Source: Lepidostoma basale
Taxonomy: Eukaryota > Arthropoda > Insecta > Trichoptera > Lepidostomatidae
Assembly (NCBI GenBank): GCA_022606425.2
Contig: JAHDVF020000732.1
Coordinates: forward strand, 806,001 to 870,000
DNA length: 64,000 nt
Direction of reading: 5' to 3'
A program made the translations under genes and the position numbers. The notes beneath the pieces are model-generated. The model made no database searches and was not told where the DNA came from. It saw only the letters and a list, made by a program, of their open reading frames with translations. This document shows, in pieces, positions 23,540-35,330 of the stretch (positions within the stretch are counted from its first letter, which is position 1; each line of letters starts with the position of its first letter).

Positions 23540-23790
23540 TGAGGGAACGACAGTGCGAGGAATCCCCAGAGACTGCGCCAACGTCAGCAGAAAAGCGCGC
23601 CAAAGCTCTCGGAGAGTTGGAGAAAGGTTAAGCAACGCTCTCGGCGGGGGGCGGCGCGAGGGCGCCCGGGGGACCGCGGCGGCGGGGCGGGCCGCCCGGG
23701 TGGGGGGAGGGGAGGGGAGGGGACCATCCCAGCCTCCAGTAGCGGTCCGGCGTCTGAAACGTCAACACCCCCGCGCCAAATTTTCATGAA
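23540..23790. other. CpG-rich island, possible promoter-like region
   Basis: About 250 bases of very high G+C and CpG density (for example 'ggcggcgcgagggcgcccgg' near 23651), including G-rich runs near 23700-23722. It is the strongest base-composition outlier in the window. Open frames exist on both strands (23553-23789 plus; 23584-23787 minus), but their Arg/Gly/Pro composition follows from the base content and no family is recognised. It could be a CpG promoter of a gene outside or spanning the window, or part of an unknown element. No TATA or initiator was identified. Confidence 0.4.
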
Positions 23791-26700
23791 AACGGAAAAA
23801 CTTTCATGAAATCCTGAAAAGCAACACCGTTTTGAATAAAAACGCGCGAAACAAAGTGTTAGTATTAAAAGGTTTAGTTATGTCATTCAAATCTCAATAT
23901 TTGTCCTTGTGAGACAAAAATTAAGATTTGTTTGCACCTAAATAAAAGTGTTGTTTCGATAGTTTCAACTTTTGTTTACACTTAATTACGACGTAGTTTT
24001 TTTTACCGTACACAAAGAAGTTTAATTTCTGCGCATGTCATTGCGCACTCGCCCTTCCCTCTCTCTTTCTGTATAGATCGTTTTCTGTAGCAAAGTCAAT
24101 CATTTCTTTTTTATATTAACAACGCCCTTATCTAATTAAATTTTAAGTCAAGTATCGTTCAGCATCGATCGGTCATCAAAATAAATCCCGTTACTAAATT
24201 GATGTTCTAGTCGAAAGAGCAGGGCAGCTTGTTATAAATGGTTTTTATGTCAGTTCGGGATTCGTTATTTCTCGTTTCTATCAAGTTAATGAGAAATTCT
24301 TCTACAAAAAATCGGTAAAAACTAATAATAATTAATTAGCTTTATTGTTTCGCTTCTCGTTCTCCGCGCGAAAAATTCATTATTCTGAAAACATCCCAAG
24401 TTTCGTCGCTTTTATTTTCGGTGAGAAGCAACAAGTAGGATTCTTGCGCCTTTGATCTTATTTAAGTCTCTTCAGCACCAGCTACCGCAGATCCCTTGTC
24501 TTAGCAATGTCAACAGAATGACATCCATTTGCTTCATCATCTGTCTAATGATACGTTTGCATTGCATTACTAACATAGGTGTTTTATTTCAATCTTAAGG
24601 ATACGCATACCAACCCGGATATTTGGAGAACGGGTAAGTCAATTAAATGCACTTTAACCTAATCAAACAGCGCGCGATGTTGATAAATATGTTTAGAAAA
24701 AGTTAATGCTTTAATTCTGGTTTCCCAGAAGTTTCGAGAATGCATTTAAAAATTATTTGGTAATAAGATACTACGGTTGTTCTAAATGTGCTATCGAACT
24801 TACTAGTAGATGCTAGATAACTCTGTATAATCAGCGTTTGAGAACAATGAATATTCAGCACTCGGATCTCGTTTCCAAAATAAATATTAAATTAAATCTC
24901 ACCGCGAAAATAGAGCAAAGAACGTGCCTTAGAAATGTACTCGTACGTGTTAATAATTCACAGTACAAATGGAGCCTCCATCACACTCGTACAGCGCGTA
25001 TTCAAATGGGCTCCGCATATTGCCCCACTCAGATTTACCGCTTAGAGGAGAGGTTTGATGCGTATTAATATATTCTAAGAGCTCACTATTCCGCTGGAGA
25101 TACGTGCTCGGTAATTGAGTGGAGGCCTATTTAAAATGTCTCCTGTTACTCACTCTGCGGCCACTCCGCCAGAAGGTCACTCAATGTTACGAGTTCAGAC
25201 TCGCTCTGTGGAGAACTACACCCCTTAACCCTTGCTCTCGGGGGACTCTAACTACAAGAAAGGAAGCTGAGCGAGCCTTCTTTCAACGATGAACTTATAC
25301 ATACTCCAACACAACTTCACACGCAGCGTTGTGACTTTAAGTCAAATTTATGCAACAAGATGAGACACTTTACGCTTCAACGTGATTTAATATTCGCCGA
25401 AGTAATACCATAAAAGTCAATTTAAAAATGATAAATTTAAGACCGATTTATGTTTCTACTTACGGCGTCCCTTTTTTACCGAAATGCCGCGTGAATTATG
25501 TTTTACATTTAAGAATAATTATTCTTTATAGCCCACATATTGTACATTCTATTAATCAAAAACAGTGAATCAAACGCAAAATCATAGCTTCTTTTTGTAA
25601 TTCAGATATACATCTAGAATATATAAACCACATCCAAAGGAATACAGAATCAATCATCAAATAAACACAGCAGTAATAGCATTATTTGATGAATTGAACA
25701 TTCCACCGCAGCTAATAGCAGAGCGATTCGATTATTCCGCTTTCTAAATACGAGTATAATACTATAAACATCCATTCCTATTTGCGTTTTTAGTGAGACT
25801 AATAATGTTATGAAACTGCGAAACTCACGGCGACTGAAAGACATAAATCCTAAACTGAGATTATGATTTCAGCACAAAGCGCGAGTGACGTCCGATGGAC
25901 ATGATGCTGGGGATGCTGTTCGTTGGAATATTCGTCTCGGCTGGAGACAGCCGCGCGACCTTCACTTCAGAGTAATCTAATTTTTAGACGGGGCTTCTCA
26001 GAATTGCGCCGAAAAGCAATTACAGATAAATTTGCATTACCCGCGAAACCTTATTTTAAATGAATATTTCGAGTTCTAGAAATTCCTATTTTAGTCATTT
26101 AATGAAGAAATTCTTCCTACTACGCAAATTAAGAACTAACGTTGATGTTTTCTTTTTCAATTCCATTTTTATTTATTAAGCCGCTCCCCTTTCCACACCT
26201 GCCGTTATATTGTGAATTACTGTGTACAGTTGTGTATTCAAGATCACCCTCCTTTATAACTCCCGAACTCTAACTACAAATCTCTCTAGCCAGCCTAAGC
26301 TCCCAAATCTGCTCGATATGACATCTCATCCAGGCGAGTAGCGACCCGCGTGCACGCAGTACCCGCGACGCTACTTGACGTTAGTATGAACGTTAAAGCG
26401 CAGCGCCAGGACGGCCGCAGCGTCCAGGGAACAGGAACAGGTTTGGAGAACCGTGACCCACATAACGAAATCCATACTGATTTCCCCTTGACCCGCTGCT
26501 CGCCGGCGTATCTGCTCGAACCATTCGGAAACGATACTCGGATTAATGGTTTGTGCACAGCAACCGTTCAAGTCCCTAATGTAAAGGAAGAATTCAGATA
26601 ATCTATTTTTTAATAATTTTATGACATTGAATTAAAAATTTTAAATGTCACATTTTGTTGGTATCAAAAATAGAAATTCCTTTAATCAACTGGGATACTC

Positions 26701-27158
26701 TGGCTCCTTGAGCAGATGGGACATTCTATAATGCCTATTCTGTTGGAAGATGGTGTAATTTTTGTCGAACAATTTGAGATTTGAAATATGAGTCGGAAGG
26801 TAATTTTCTATTTTAACCGTTTTCTTAATTTGTCAACGTTTAATAGCATAACTTAACACTTTTCTTATTAAATTAATAAATAATTATACACGTGCTAATA
26901 ATACTACGTTATATATTTTTTAAATTAAGCAAAATATTTCCATCAATATTCACATACGAACATGAACTCGTAATTAAAATGAAAATATTTAAGAGTTTCT
27001 TTTTGTTATTATTGTTTTTAGCTTGTTGAACTAAACACTTCCCTGAGAGCGTGCACTTTGCACCACTAGAAGCCCTCTGCAACGTATTTATTTATATACA
27101 TTCCTGGTCGTCCTCCAGTACAATATGAAAATATAAATATTCCAACTCTACGGTCGAA
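23791..27158. other. Long stretch without recognised genes
   Basis: Mostly AT-rich, with a GC-richer patch at 25080-25260 and another at 26290-26540. The second contains opposing frames (26350-26601 plus; 26295-26558 minus) with no recognised motif. Octamers TACTCGTA/TACGAGTA occur at about 24938 and 25749. No transposon was identified. Confidence 0.45.
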
Positions 27159-27400
27159 TTTTTTTTTTTTTTACGTATACAACAGGTTGCTTGAACCCAA
27201 TTACAGTATACATTTTTTTTAAGCTGATATATTGATTCTCGTGACATGTGACAGGTAGCCAATCTATCGCCATTTTATTGTCACGTGAATACTACGCCAG
27301 ACCAAAGACAATGTGACAATCACACTGCCATCGCCGGGAATCGAACCCAGAACCTTCGGAATGGAAATCAGAGCTCCTACCACTCTGCCACGAAGGTCGT
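27159..27400 (-). mobile_element. tRNA-derived SINE, copy 1 (best preserved)
   Basis: On the minus strand the head reads TGGCAGAGTGGTAGGAG (pol III A box, 27374-27390) and GGTTCGATTCC (B box, 27337-27347), spaced as in a tRNA. The body follows, including TGACAATAAAATGGCGATAG and GAACCCAATTA in complement. It ends in a poly(A) of about 14, seen as T at 27159-27172. A tRNA gene is excluded because the acceptor and anticodon stems do not pair well and the unit extends over 200 bases with a poly(A) tail. Copies 2 and 3 lie at 36355-36588 and 54660-55055, all on the minus strand. Confidence 0.8.
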
Positions 27401-27429
27401 CATTTTAATAGAAAGAGTAAAAAAGACGA

Positions 27430-28662
27430 CGACTTAAAGAGTAGGATATACAAGGCGCATTTATGACCGAAAGAGGAGGTATGGATTAGATTTTTACACT
27501 CGAACGCTTGCGGAGAAGTTTATTGCCACGCGCAAGCTTTTCTGTGCGTTTGTCGATTTACAAAAAGCCTATGATTGAATGAACAGAGATAAACTGTGGT
27601 CAGTCTCGTCCGAATACGTCGTGAGCACAAAACTGATACGCGCGGTTGCTTCTCTCTACGATGGAAGCACTGCCAGTGTTAGAGTAAATGCGGACATCAC
27701 GCCCTGGTTTGATATCACAAATGGTGTTGCAGGGCCGCGTAATGTCTTCATGGTTGTTCAATCTGCATATGGAAAAAGTGTACGAAAGAACTGAAAGGAA
27801 TGAATGCTGGTGCTAAGATGAGTGATTTGTCTGTAAATTGTCTGCTCTATGCGGACGATGCCGTTCTTTTTGCGGATAGTGCGGACGAATTACAACTCAT
27901 GATGTCAGGAATGTATGAGGTATATAGGTCAAACGATTTAATGATGAAAAGGGAAGATCAAATGACAATTTGTAACATAAGTGTGAACGAAGAGAACTTG
28001 GAGCAAGTGAGTTAATTTGTGTATTTATGTAGCATGTTCACAGCGGATGGCTGAACGGATAGTGACGTCGAAACAAGGGTTGGTGCGGATAACAAAGTGA
28101 ATGGAACTTTAAAAATAGTTATTGAAAACAAGAATTTATCAATGAAAGCGAAAACAACCGTTCACAGTGGAGTTCTGGTCCCAACCCTTATGTATGGACG
28201 CGAAGCATGGATCTGGCAGAAGAAGGATAAGTGCAGAATAAATGCGATAGAGATGAGATCTCTTAGACGAATTTGTGGTAAAACGATGTACGACAAAATC
28301 TCAAATGCTTATATAAGAAAGGAATGTAGAGCGGAAAAAGGTATTATGAACAAAATTATGAAATGATCACTGCGTTGGTTCGGAAACATGGAGCGCACGG
28401 ATAAAAAATATATACGTTAACGATGTAAATGGAGTACGGAGTCGAAGTAGACCGAGGAAAACGTGCCATGACCAAATAAATCAAATTTTAAACGTAGGTC
28501 ATGTTAGAAGTCGGAAGAATGGACGTGCGTGTGTGACTCGTTGTATGTATGTGGAAGAATCTAGAGAGGTGTGTTAGGATAGAGTAGTGTGGTGGTCCAT
28601 TCTCTCTGCCTATCCTTGCGGTGAAACAGCGTTATGGTTTGTTTGTTTGTTTGTACTTGAGC
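27430..28662 (+). pseudogene. LINE family A, copy 3: RT plus C-terminus
   Basis: The longest copy of this family. CAFVDLQKAYD (near 27540-27573, followed by a stop) is the RT motif A region. KLIRAVASLYDGSTASVRVN and WFDITNGV follow. CLLYADDAVLFADSADELQL (about 27840-27900) contains the intact YADD active site. Then come QMTICNISVNEENLEQV, VLVPTLMYGREAWIWQKKDK, RINAIEMRSLRRICG and KTMYDKISNAYIRKECRAEK. At least three frameshifts and several stops break it, and the GRPRKTW region is decayed. The 3' tail is (TTTG)n at about 28645-28661. It begins directly after a SINE copy and lacks the endonuclease. Confidence 0.85.
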
Positions 28663-29294
28663 AAAATAATTAATTTTAAAAGGGCGAAACATAGACATGG
28701 TTCCTAAAAAAACGCATTTATGTTATTTGAAGAGTGTTTCGTTTAAAATTGAACGCCGAAGTCGCCGCGTAGTCCGAGGGGCAGTGGCCAGGAATTAACC
28801 GATCGGTGTTCCAGTCCAGGCCATTCAGCCGTCATCTGCAACACACGAGTAGAGTACATTCCGCTTTATGATGGCAGCGCACATTTCAGCACACTTTGTT
28901 TTCTAAATTTACACTCTGGACCGTGTGAACCCAAGACATCAACGGGTCGTAATATTACAAGCACTAAGCTCGCACACACAGCATATTATTTTTAATTAAC
29001 ATTTTCGCACCTGCCATTATATTTAAACGGTATTCATTTTTGTAAAATGTTATATATTTTTTCGGACAAACAGTACATAATGATCACGTTTTTTAAGTTA
29101 TATCATACCTGTATATTCACTGAAATATACAAATAGTAAAAATTTCAATATCTTCTTCTTATTTCCAATACTTTTTAACGAAGAAGATTAGAAAGATAAA
29201 ATTTTATCTTCAGGAAATGAAACTTGTATTTAATTAAAATAAAAAAATATTGTAATTTAATTTTAAATTTTTATTTAGTTAAAATACACTAATT
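28663..29294. other. Stretch with little recognised content
   Basis: A lone 'gggcgaaacatagac' near 28682 may be a remnant of the CGAAAC motif family. A GC-richer patch at 28745-28960 has no recognised coding content. Confidence 0.4.
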
Positions 29295-29400
29295 TTTGCG
29301 TCTTTAAGCGGTTTCTGCAGCTCGCTGCCATCTTTTAGGTTCACCAGAAGATGGCAACGAGCTGCCGAAACTAGTCGAAGATACAAGGATTAGTAGATTT
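29295..29400. repeat. Palindromic PLE-type 3' ends
   Basis: The plus motif at 29344-29371 reads CCAGAAGATGGCAACGAGC, TGCCGAAAC, then TAGTCGAAGATACAAG. The left arm (about 29310-29336) is the same sequence inverted ('gcggtttctgcagctcgctg', ccatctt). The palindrome extends outward to roughly 29288 and 29400, with a short centre near 29337-29342. Confidence 0.65.
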
Positions 29401-30440
29401 TAACTAAATATAATTTTTTTTTTAAATGTCAAAAAAATATATATATTTTTTATAATGAACTTACCATGAAATTTCAAATAACAATGTTTTTTAATTGTAT
29501 TTTTATGATTTCACGGGGTTCTATTGAATTGAACCCAATCGAAGTGTTACTGTGTATCGAGGATTAATTCATCAGGTGAACTCCGAGGCTATGTGGAGCT
29601 CTCCGTAGAAGGGGCTTCCTATTATTAGATTCTTGGCACTACCGTTGTTGGAGCTTGCTCTTAATTTGACAGCTATATTTTAATAGTTATTGCACTGTTT
29701 TCACCACATTTTAGTTTATCAGATACGGGGACAATATTGGTGGCAAAAATCATATAGAATAACAAAATGTTTCTCATTTCGCTAAGTTGAGAAATGGAAA
29801 ACAAGCTAACGAAGAGACGATAATAAAGAAAAATATTTTAATGAAGATTGTTTTTCAGAGTAGAAGAAACTAATCCAATTTGGTACCGACTTACCAAATG
29901 CTACCCAAAATCCGAGACCGGAATATTAATAAAAGCAACAAAAAATTCCCCGCAAGTCGCTAATATCATTTATACACAATACGAGTACTGTGGGGCGGCG
30001 CCGTTTTTATTAACTTTCATACGTTTTTCGCTTGCTCTGGTTTTGTTCAATAAAATAGTATCAAGGGCGCGTTTGTTTAAATTGTGTGTACCTACATTGT
30101 TCACTCAGTGGATCTTGTATTATACCTGATTTGTACAGAACAACCTACATAACATACGTTCGACTATGTTCTGGGTAGTGCTCAGAGAAGATAACGTGAA
30201 TTTCATAGGTATAGTTGGAATTGGTTTCAAGTTGATTATTTCCCAGATCCGCACAAATTGCTCTATTCACCTTCGCGAACCAGTTTGGCGCTCTCTAATT
30301 GTTTGTGTTTATTTTTCCTATTATGAGTTAATCCTTTAAAGCCCTCGCCCCTCGCGCCCTCGTAACTTCGCGGTTCTCGCTAACAAATTCAATTTTGTTA
30401 GTGGAATAATTGTTAATAGTTTCTAATTGACATAAACATC
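29401..30440. other. Stretch without recognised genes
   Basis: ORF 29848-30129 has no motif. Octamer TACGAGTA lies at about 29980. A C-rich patch occurs at 30340-30385. Nothing was identified. Confidence 0.5.
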
Positions 30441-30565
30441 CTAGAAATTCGGGGGGTGGGGGAGTTATTCCGTCTGGTACTGGACAGAGAGGCCTTCGTC
30501 AGGATGATAGCCGAAGTCCGGGGTGCCTGACATGGCACTCCAAGAAGAAGAAGAATTGTCGTAAT
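30441..30565 (+). mobile_element. RTE-type LINE, extreme 3' end with (GAA)n tail
   Basis: The frame ELFRLVLDREAFVRMIAEVR is followed by GA and a stop, then 'catggcactccaagaagaag'. This matches the C-terminus and tail of the 44735-46515 element. 5' truncated to about 100 bases, beginning near the same residue as the copy at 20030. Confidence 0.7.
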
Positions 30566-31024
30566 GTTGAATCTGTGAATTAGAAAGCATATTTTTACAT
30601 TTTTTAAATTTTCTCAAATAATATTATTCAAGTATACCCTCACCTCGAACAAAAACTCAATTTTCTCAAAGTTTTATGCGGTCACATGATTCTGCATGTG
30701 TGCACTAGGGAATCATCAAATACGAGTACTATTTAAGAACAAAATCTCACGTAATAATACACTCACAAAGCAATATGATTTTTATTCAATTCTGGAGTTT
30801 TACATCATCGTTATAGAAACAATAAGTAACATTCGTCTGTGTGTATTTTGAAGATTTGAGATGTCATAATGAATATAATTTGTACTATTTTTACTGACTT
30901 TAAATTGCAGGTGCATTTAATATTTATAATATATGTGTTAAGCTTAGATTTATTTAAAACTATATATTGACGGTAATTGTGCATAGCAAAAATAAATGTT
31001 TTTTGTAAATGTTTACTTATACTT
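30566..31024. other. Stretch without recognised genes
   Basis: AT-rich. Octamer TACGAGTA lies at 30721. ORF 30811-31050 (minus) has no motif. Confidence 0.5.
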
Positions 31025-31610
31025 ATATACGAATACTGGATTTCACCCATGGTGGGTGATTAATTCATGAAATTTAATTGTATCTCAATAGAGACGAAGA
31101 TGCAAACTGGAAACTGAATATGGTTGATTAAGGTGTTTACAGGACTTATGACCTGTCATTGGTTGGGTTAAGCGCACGCTTTATGTAATTACAACATTCC
31201 CCATTCCACCTATTTCTTTATGACCATGTAAGACAAATTTTTGGAGGTTGTATATATGTTACAAATCTATGCTTAACTTCACATGTCAGTTTCAACGTGC
31301 CATCTATGTAGATTTTGATTACATATGTTAATCTTTTTAAGATTAATCTATATAATCCACACACTAACGCCATCTATGGAGATTAATTTTTAGCATTTAG
31401 CAGAACTACTTTATTAACACAATGTGAAGTCTATCGCCATTAGCGCTTTGTTAGAAGCCGCCTGGAGATGTCACTCCTATCTATATGCCAATGAATTGAA
31501 TTGAGAATATTGTAATCATTCTGGTCTTACATGGTCATAAAGAAATAGGTGGAATGGGGAATGTTGTAATTACATAAAGCGTGCGCTTAACCCAGTCAAG
31601 TGAAATTTAG
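31025..31610. repeat. Fold-back element, perfect 71-bp inverted repeat
   Basis: Arms 31164-31234 and 31524-31594 are exact reverse complements by eye (71/71). They contain 'aagcgcacgctttatgtaat' and 'ccattccacctatttcttta', and are separated by 289 bases. The left side extends outward through 'gagacgaagatgcaaactgg' to 'gaatactggatttcaccc' (about 31029). The right side does not, so this copy has lost its outer right arm. The related copy at 55127-55664 has the outer arms but lacks the inner right arm. No coding sequence. It is probably a fold-back or MITE-type DNA element. Confidence 0.75.
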
Positions 31611-31910
31611 TGAAAACATAATTAATAATCAGATTCCTCCTTTTACTCCTTTCTCCTTGAATACTTTGTCTATATTAATTTAATCTCCCAAGCTCCTATT
31701 CCCAATCATATGCAAATTAATCATTTATTAATTTCTATGTAAATTATCTTTTCAAATGTATGTTTTTTCTAAATTACAATTTAATTTTTTTTTTATATTA
31801 TCATCACGTATTATTATTGTTTAATATTATTTATTATTTATTAACAAATAGCCCGGCTGAATTTTTTGGTTCAATTTTTTGTATCAAAAATTTTTCTATT
31901 AGTCTTTCTT

Positions 31911-32086
31911 AACTAACTAACTAACTAACCATCACGCCGTCTCCCCGAAGGGGTAGGCAGAAAGAATGGACTGCCACACCTTTCTTTCCTGACATATTTC
32001 TCTCGCTTCCTCAACATTCATACATCCTCCTCGTATGGCCGACATTCAATATTTGATTTATTTGATCGTGCCACGTTTTCCTTTTT
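31911..32086 (-). mobile_element. LINE family A, copy 4: 3' end with 12-bp target duplication
   Basis: The minus strand contains the family 3' end, with (GTTA)n as (TAAC)n at 31911-31928, then 'catcacgccgtctccccgaa' and 'catacatcctcc'. It is flanked by a perfect 12-bp direct repeat, 'ttagtctttctt', at 31899-31910 and 32087-32098, as expected for target-primed reverse transcription. The insertion is 176 bases, 5' truncated, and sits just upstream of the PLE-type end at 32110. Confidence 0.85.
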
Positions 32087-32109
32087 TTAGTCTTTCTTTG
32101 TTTAGGTTA

Positions 32110-32220
32110 TTATATTTTAACACCTGAAGATGGAGGTATCCTCCGAAACATGTAGGGTTTTTTTAATATTTTGTGGATAAAACAAAGTTCTAAGTATATT
32201 AGTATGGACTTCCACGGTGT
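32110..32220 (+). repeat. PLE-type 3' end, single motif
   Basis: At 32123-32150 the sequence is CCTGAAGATGGAGGTATCC then TCCGAAACATG: a GGAGG/CCTCC hairpin and CGAAAC, followed by GGATAAAACAAAGTTC and 'taagtatatta'. The copy at 36195-36300 shares the CCGAAACATG and 'taagtatatta' ends. Confidence 0.6.
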
Positions 32221-32807
32221 TAATGGCTTAGCGTTCAGTAAGAAACAAGACCTCTGGGCGAGTGTCATAATTAATGAAAACCTTTTTTATTGAAAACGAT
32301 TTTAATTTAATTTCCTGGTATCTGCATACAATGCTAACTTGACTTAACAACTATGCGATAAAATGCTCTGATTGTCTAATTAAATATGAAAATTCTGATC
32401 TGTAAGAGTAATTAAAAGTCTGTAAATTTTTGACGAACTGCTTGTATTTGCGCCATTTATCCGTTGACGAAACATATCATTTAATGAAAGCAACAGTGTC
32501 CCGAAATATTCCTCCAAGAGAGTATAATATTATAATATTACACTCTAATGGGGGTGACAAACTACAGAATATTTTTGCGTATCTTATATAAAACATATCT
32601 CGGCACCGAATTGCGTGGAGTCACCTCGGTTGATTCCATATTTTGTAAAAACAAAACAGTTCGGTTAACGGGTTGAGTATTCGTGAATTATTTTGTTTAA
32701 GGATATCAAACATTTTTAAGTTCTAAGTCTAATTTCCTTGAAATAATTCGTCTTTTTAACGATAACCGAAGTTCTCATCCTTTTAGGTATATTACTAATT
32801 CTTTTTG
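32221..32807. other. Stretch without recognised genes
   Basis: AT-rich non-coding DNA. A small palindrome 'taatattataatatta' lies near 32524-32541. Confidence 0.5.
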
Positions 32808-33257
32808 CGAGTAACCTGCTCCTCATCAAGACCTATGTATGGAGTGTCTTGATGTACGGCTGCGAGACATGGTGCCTATCCGAAAGGGACAAGCGGAGAC
32901 TAGAGGCTTTTGAGATGTTGTCCTATAGAAGACTCTTAGGAATTTCCTGGAATGACCCCATCACGAATGAGAAAGTTCTTCAGAGAATCGAAGGAGGAAG
33001 GCACCTGCTCCGGACTTTGTCCGAAAGGCGTGCAAGATGGATCGGTCATGTAATACGTCAAGAAGGTCTCTTGCATGCCATAATGGAGGGTATGACCGAG
33101 TGGACAAACTCTAGGGGACGCCCACGCCGAGAGTACCTGGAGGACCTGTTGGTGGACGTGCGCTGCTCATCATATGCAGATTTCAAAAGAGCCGCACAAG
33201 ACAGGGAAGAATGGAAGAGAAGAATAGAGGAAATTACTGCAAACCAATCCCAGGATT
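32808..33257 (+). pseudogene. EN-RT LINE, C-terminal fragment
   Basis: From about 32814 the frame reads SVLMYGCETWCLSERDKRRL, EAFEMLSYRRLLGISWND, RRARWIGHVIRQEG, SRGRPRREYLEDLLVDV and AAQDREEWKRRIEEI to the stop after NQSQD. YGCETW...R.LEAFEM...RR.L.I.W.D...GH..R is the post-RT region of a LINE distantly related to the 44735-46515 element. 5' truncated (no EN, no YADD/FADD box), with the remaining frame open for 136 codons. The last 95 bases are duplicated in tandem. Confidence 0.8.
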
Positions 33258-33360
33258 GAAACCATCATATGCAGATTTCAAAAGAGCCGCACAAGACAGG
33301 GAAGAATGGAAAAGAAGAATAGAAGAAATTGCTGCAAACCAACCCCAGGATTGAAACCAG
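33171..33360 (+). repeat. 95-bp tandem duplication at a LINE 3' end
   Basis: The block starting 'catatgcagatttcaaaaga' at 33171 recurs at 33266 (period 95), with a few substitutions (such as gaagagaag to gaaaagaag). It covers the LINE's last codons, stop and 'caggattgaaacca'. The second copy repeats the stop context. Confidence 0.85.
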
Positions 33361-35244
33361 AGAATAAGGATATTCTGATTATATAGTATACATTTTTATT
33401 GTTCTAATAATGTATAGACGTGCTCTTACTGTCATCATATTACAAAAATAAGAGTACTACCCATGCAAGTGACCAAATTTTACCATGCTTACTCGCACAC
33501 TATCAACATAAAACGACACTTTTTATTTTCACAACACTCTACGAGTATTTCACTTGTTGCGGACATGTTTAGATTGCGTTTTTAACTATTGTATTTAAAA
33601 AATGGTGGAGTTATGTCTAAGGGTGGGGATAAATATTATCTACTTAGGATTGAAGAGGGGGGGGGAATTGGGGTTAAATTTAATTAGTTGTTTATAATAT
33701 TTTCGTTATTTTTTAAGTTTCAGGGGAACTTAATTTTAGGTTTATATCATAAACGTACAAAATTTAAAACCCTAATTTGTAAGTATATTAATGATCATTT
33801 TCAATAAGGTGATTAGCAAAAACTGAATATTAATCATTAGAGACCCCTGTCTCTCTGTTGAAATTATTGAATAGGGTTTAGTGTTGTGATAATACGTACG
33901 AAATGTAATTAGATTTATTTGACTCCAGATAGTTGTCAAGTCGCACGAGAGATAAGCTGCGGTGTGTCCGGTGTACAGCCAGCCTCTCTCTATGCTCTGC
34001 GCTGAGACCTACATTTATGCCGGCGTCGTTTAGGCTTCCTGTTAGTAGCCTTCAAATAATGTATGGTATCGTGTGGTTTACTGTTTGATACCTTATATTG
34101 ATTTAATCTTACTAATACTGTTCACGTAGGAATGTTGTGCTCTGAGCATGTTTATAAATGAGCGAGTGTGTGGTTAATATCTATTTCCAAACTCTCGTTT
34201 TTGTCTCTCGAAAACTTTCTTATTACAACCCTAATCTCCATCTTCATTGAAATCATACTTCAAACAATTCAACCACTTTGAAGGACGATTCTCAAATTAT
34301 TTTGCTGTTTCAAAAATTATCTTATTGTAGAAATCTTATGAATTCTCTTAAACGGTATATTGTGAAGTTGTTGTATAAAATCGAAAGAAAACTGTTATAA
34401 AACATTTGAACAGAACAAGTTTTCCATCTCGCTGAGCGTGAAATCCCCTTTAAGTGATTTTTATTCGCCGCGGTTGACTACAAAATCGAATACTTTTTGT
34501 GTGGTATCAAGACAATTTTATTACAAATCTCGACAAAATTCAATTAATTTGAAACACACGGGTACATTCCTAACAAAGCGGGCACTGTTTTTCAATGTTA
34601 CACATGAAGGGAGAAAAATGGCTTTTACAAAATATATTACTTTTCCAAATAAAAGCAGTCCTAGCTATACCCAGACACGCGTTGCTGTGGCTCAGGTTGG
34701 TTAGATTGAAAATGGTCCCAAATGGCGATTCAATGTTCCCCTCCCGAAACTATCGGCACCGGCTCACACCCAAGGCCACTCTCGTCCCATTCGGTTCTCT
34801 ACCCACGTCCACTGTACAACCGCCCCCCACCCAAGGCCATTCCTTGTCACCGTCGCTCAGTCTTCACCCAAGACCCCGGCCCCTGAACAAGGCTACCCCC
34901 GACCCCTTCACACTCCTCCTTACCTGGGGAGTCAGGTCCAAATGTCGGACCTAATCTGTGGTAGGTTCGAATTCGACATTAGATCCTCAAAGAAATACTC
35001 CTCTCTCCGTCCAACAACATCCAACCTAAACATCCGAGAAAGAAATTTCCAACAAGTGGGGGAAGAATAACTTCCGGGCTGGAACTCCCAAGAAGACAAT
35101 ATCCAAAGTAAAAACACGCGCGTATTCGAATGCAAGGTTGTGTCTAAATTTCAAAGCAATCGGTTTCGGATATCTTTGATTCCTCACTCGAACATTAACA
35201 TACATTTACATAATTAAATAATAATGAAGTTAAACGATTCTTTT
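33361..35244. other. Stretch without recognised genes
   Basis: A G run lies at 33656-33666. Octamer TACGAGTA lies at about 33540. A C-rich, comparatively GC-rich block occupies about 34670-34960 and begins with 'tatacccagacacgcgttgc'. It looks like part of an unassigned repeat; frames through it (34595-34954) have Pro/Leu/Ser-rich composition and no motif. Confidence 0.4.
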
Positions 35245-35330
35245 AACTTCTTCCACTTTTGCCTTTATTTCGACAGCGACCGATTTCGCCAGACTCGCTG
35301 GCATCGATAGACTGGTGACACTATTCCAAA
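35245..35330 (-). repeat. PLE-type 3' end, single motif
   Basis: The minus strand reads GATGCCAGCGAGTCTGGC then GAAATCGGTCGCTGTCGAAA and TAAAGGCAAAAGTGGAAG. It is closely related to the palindromic pair at 23215-23345. Only one orientation is present here. Confidence 0.65.

Noticed and set aside
23553..23789. Arg/Gly-rich protein in the GC island
   Set aside because: Frames are open on both strands because the GC-rich base content lacks stops; no domain or conservation evidence.
27330..27400. A functional tRNA gene on the minus strand
   Set aside because: A and B boxes are present, but stems do not pair as in a tRNA. The sequence continues into a repeated body with a poly(A) tail, so it is a SINE.
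34595..34954. Pro/Leu-rich 119-codon ORF in a C-rich block
   Set aside because: Composition explained by the C-rich base content; the start overlaps what looks like a repeat edge.
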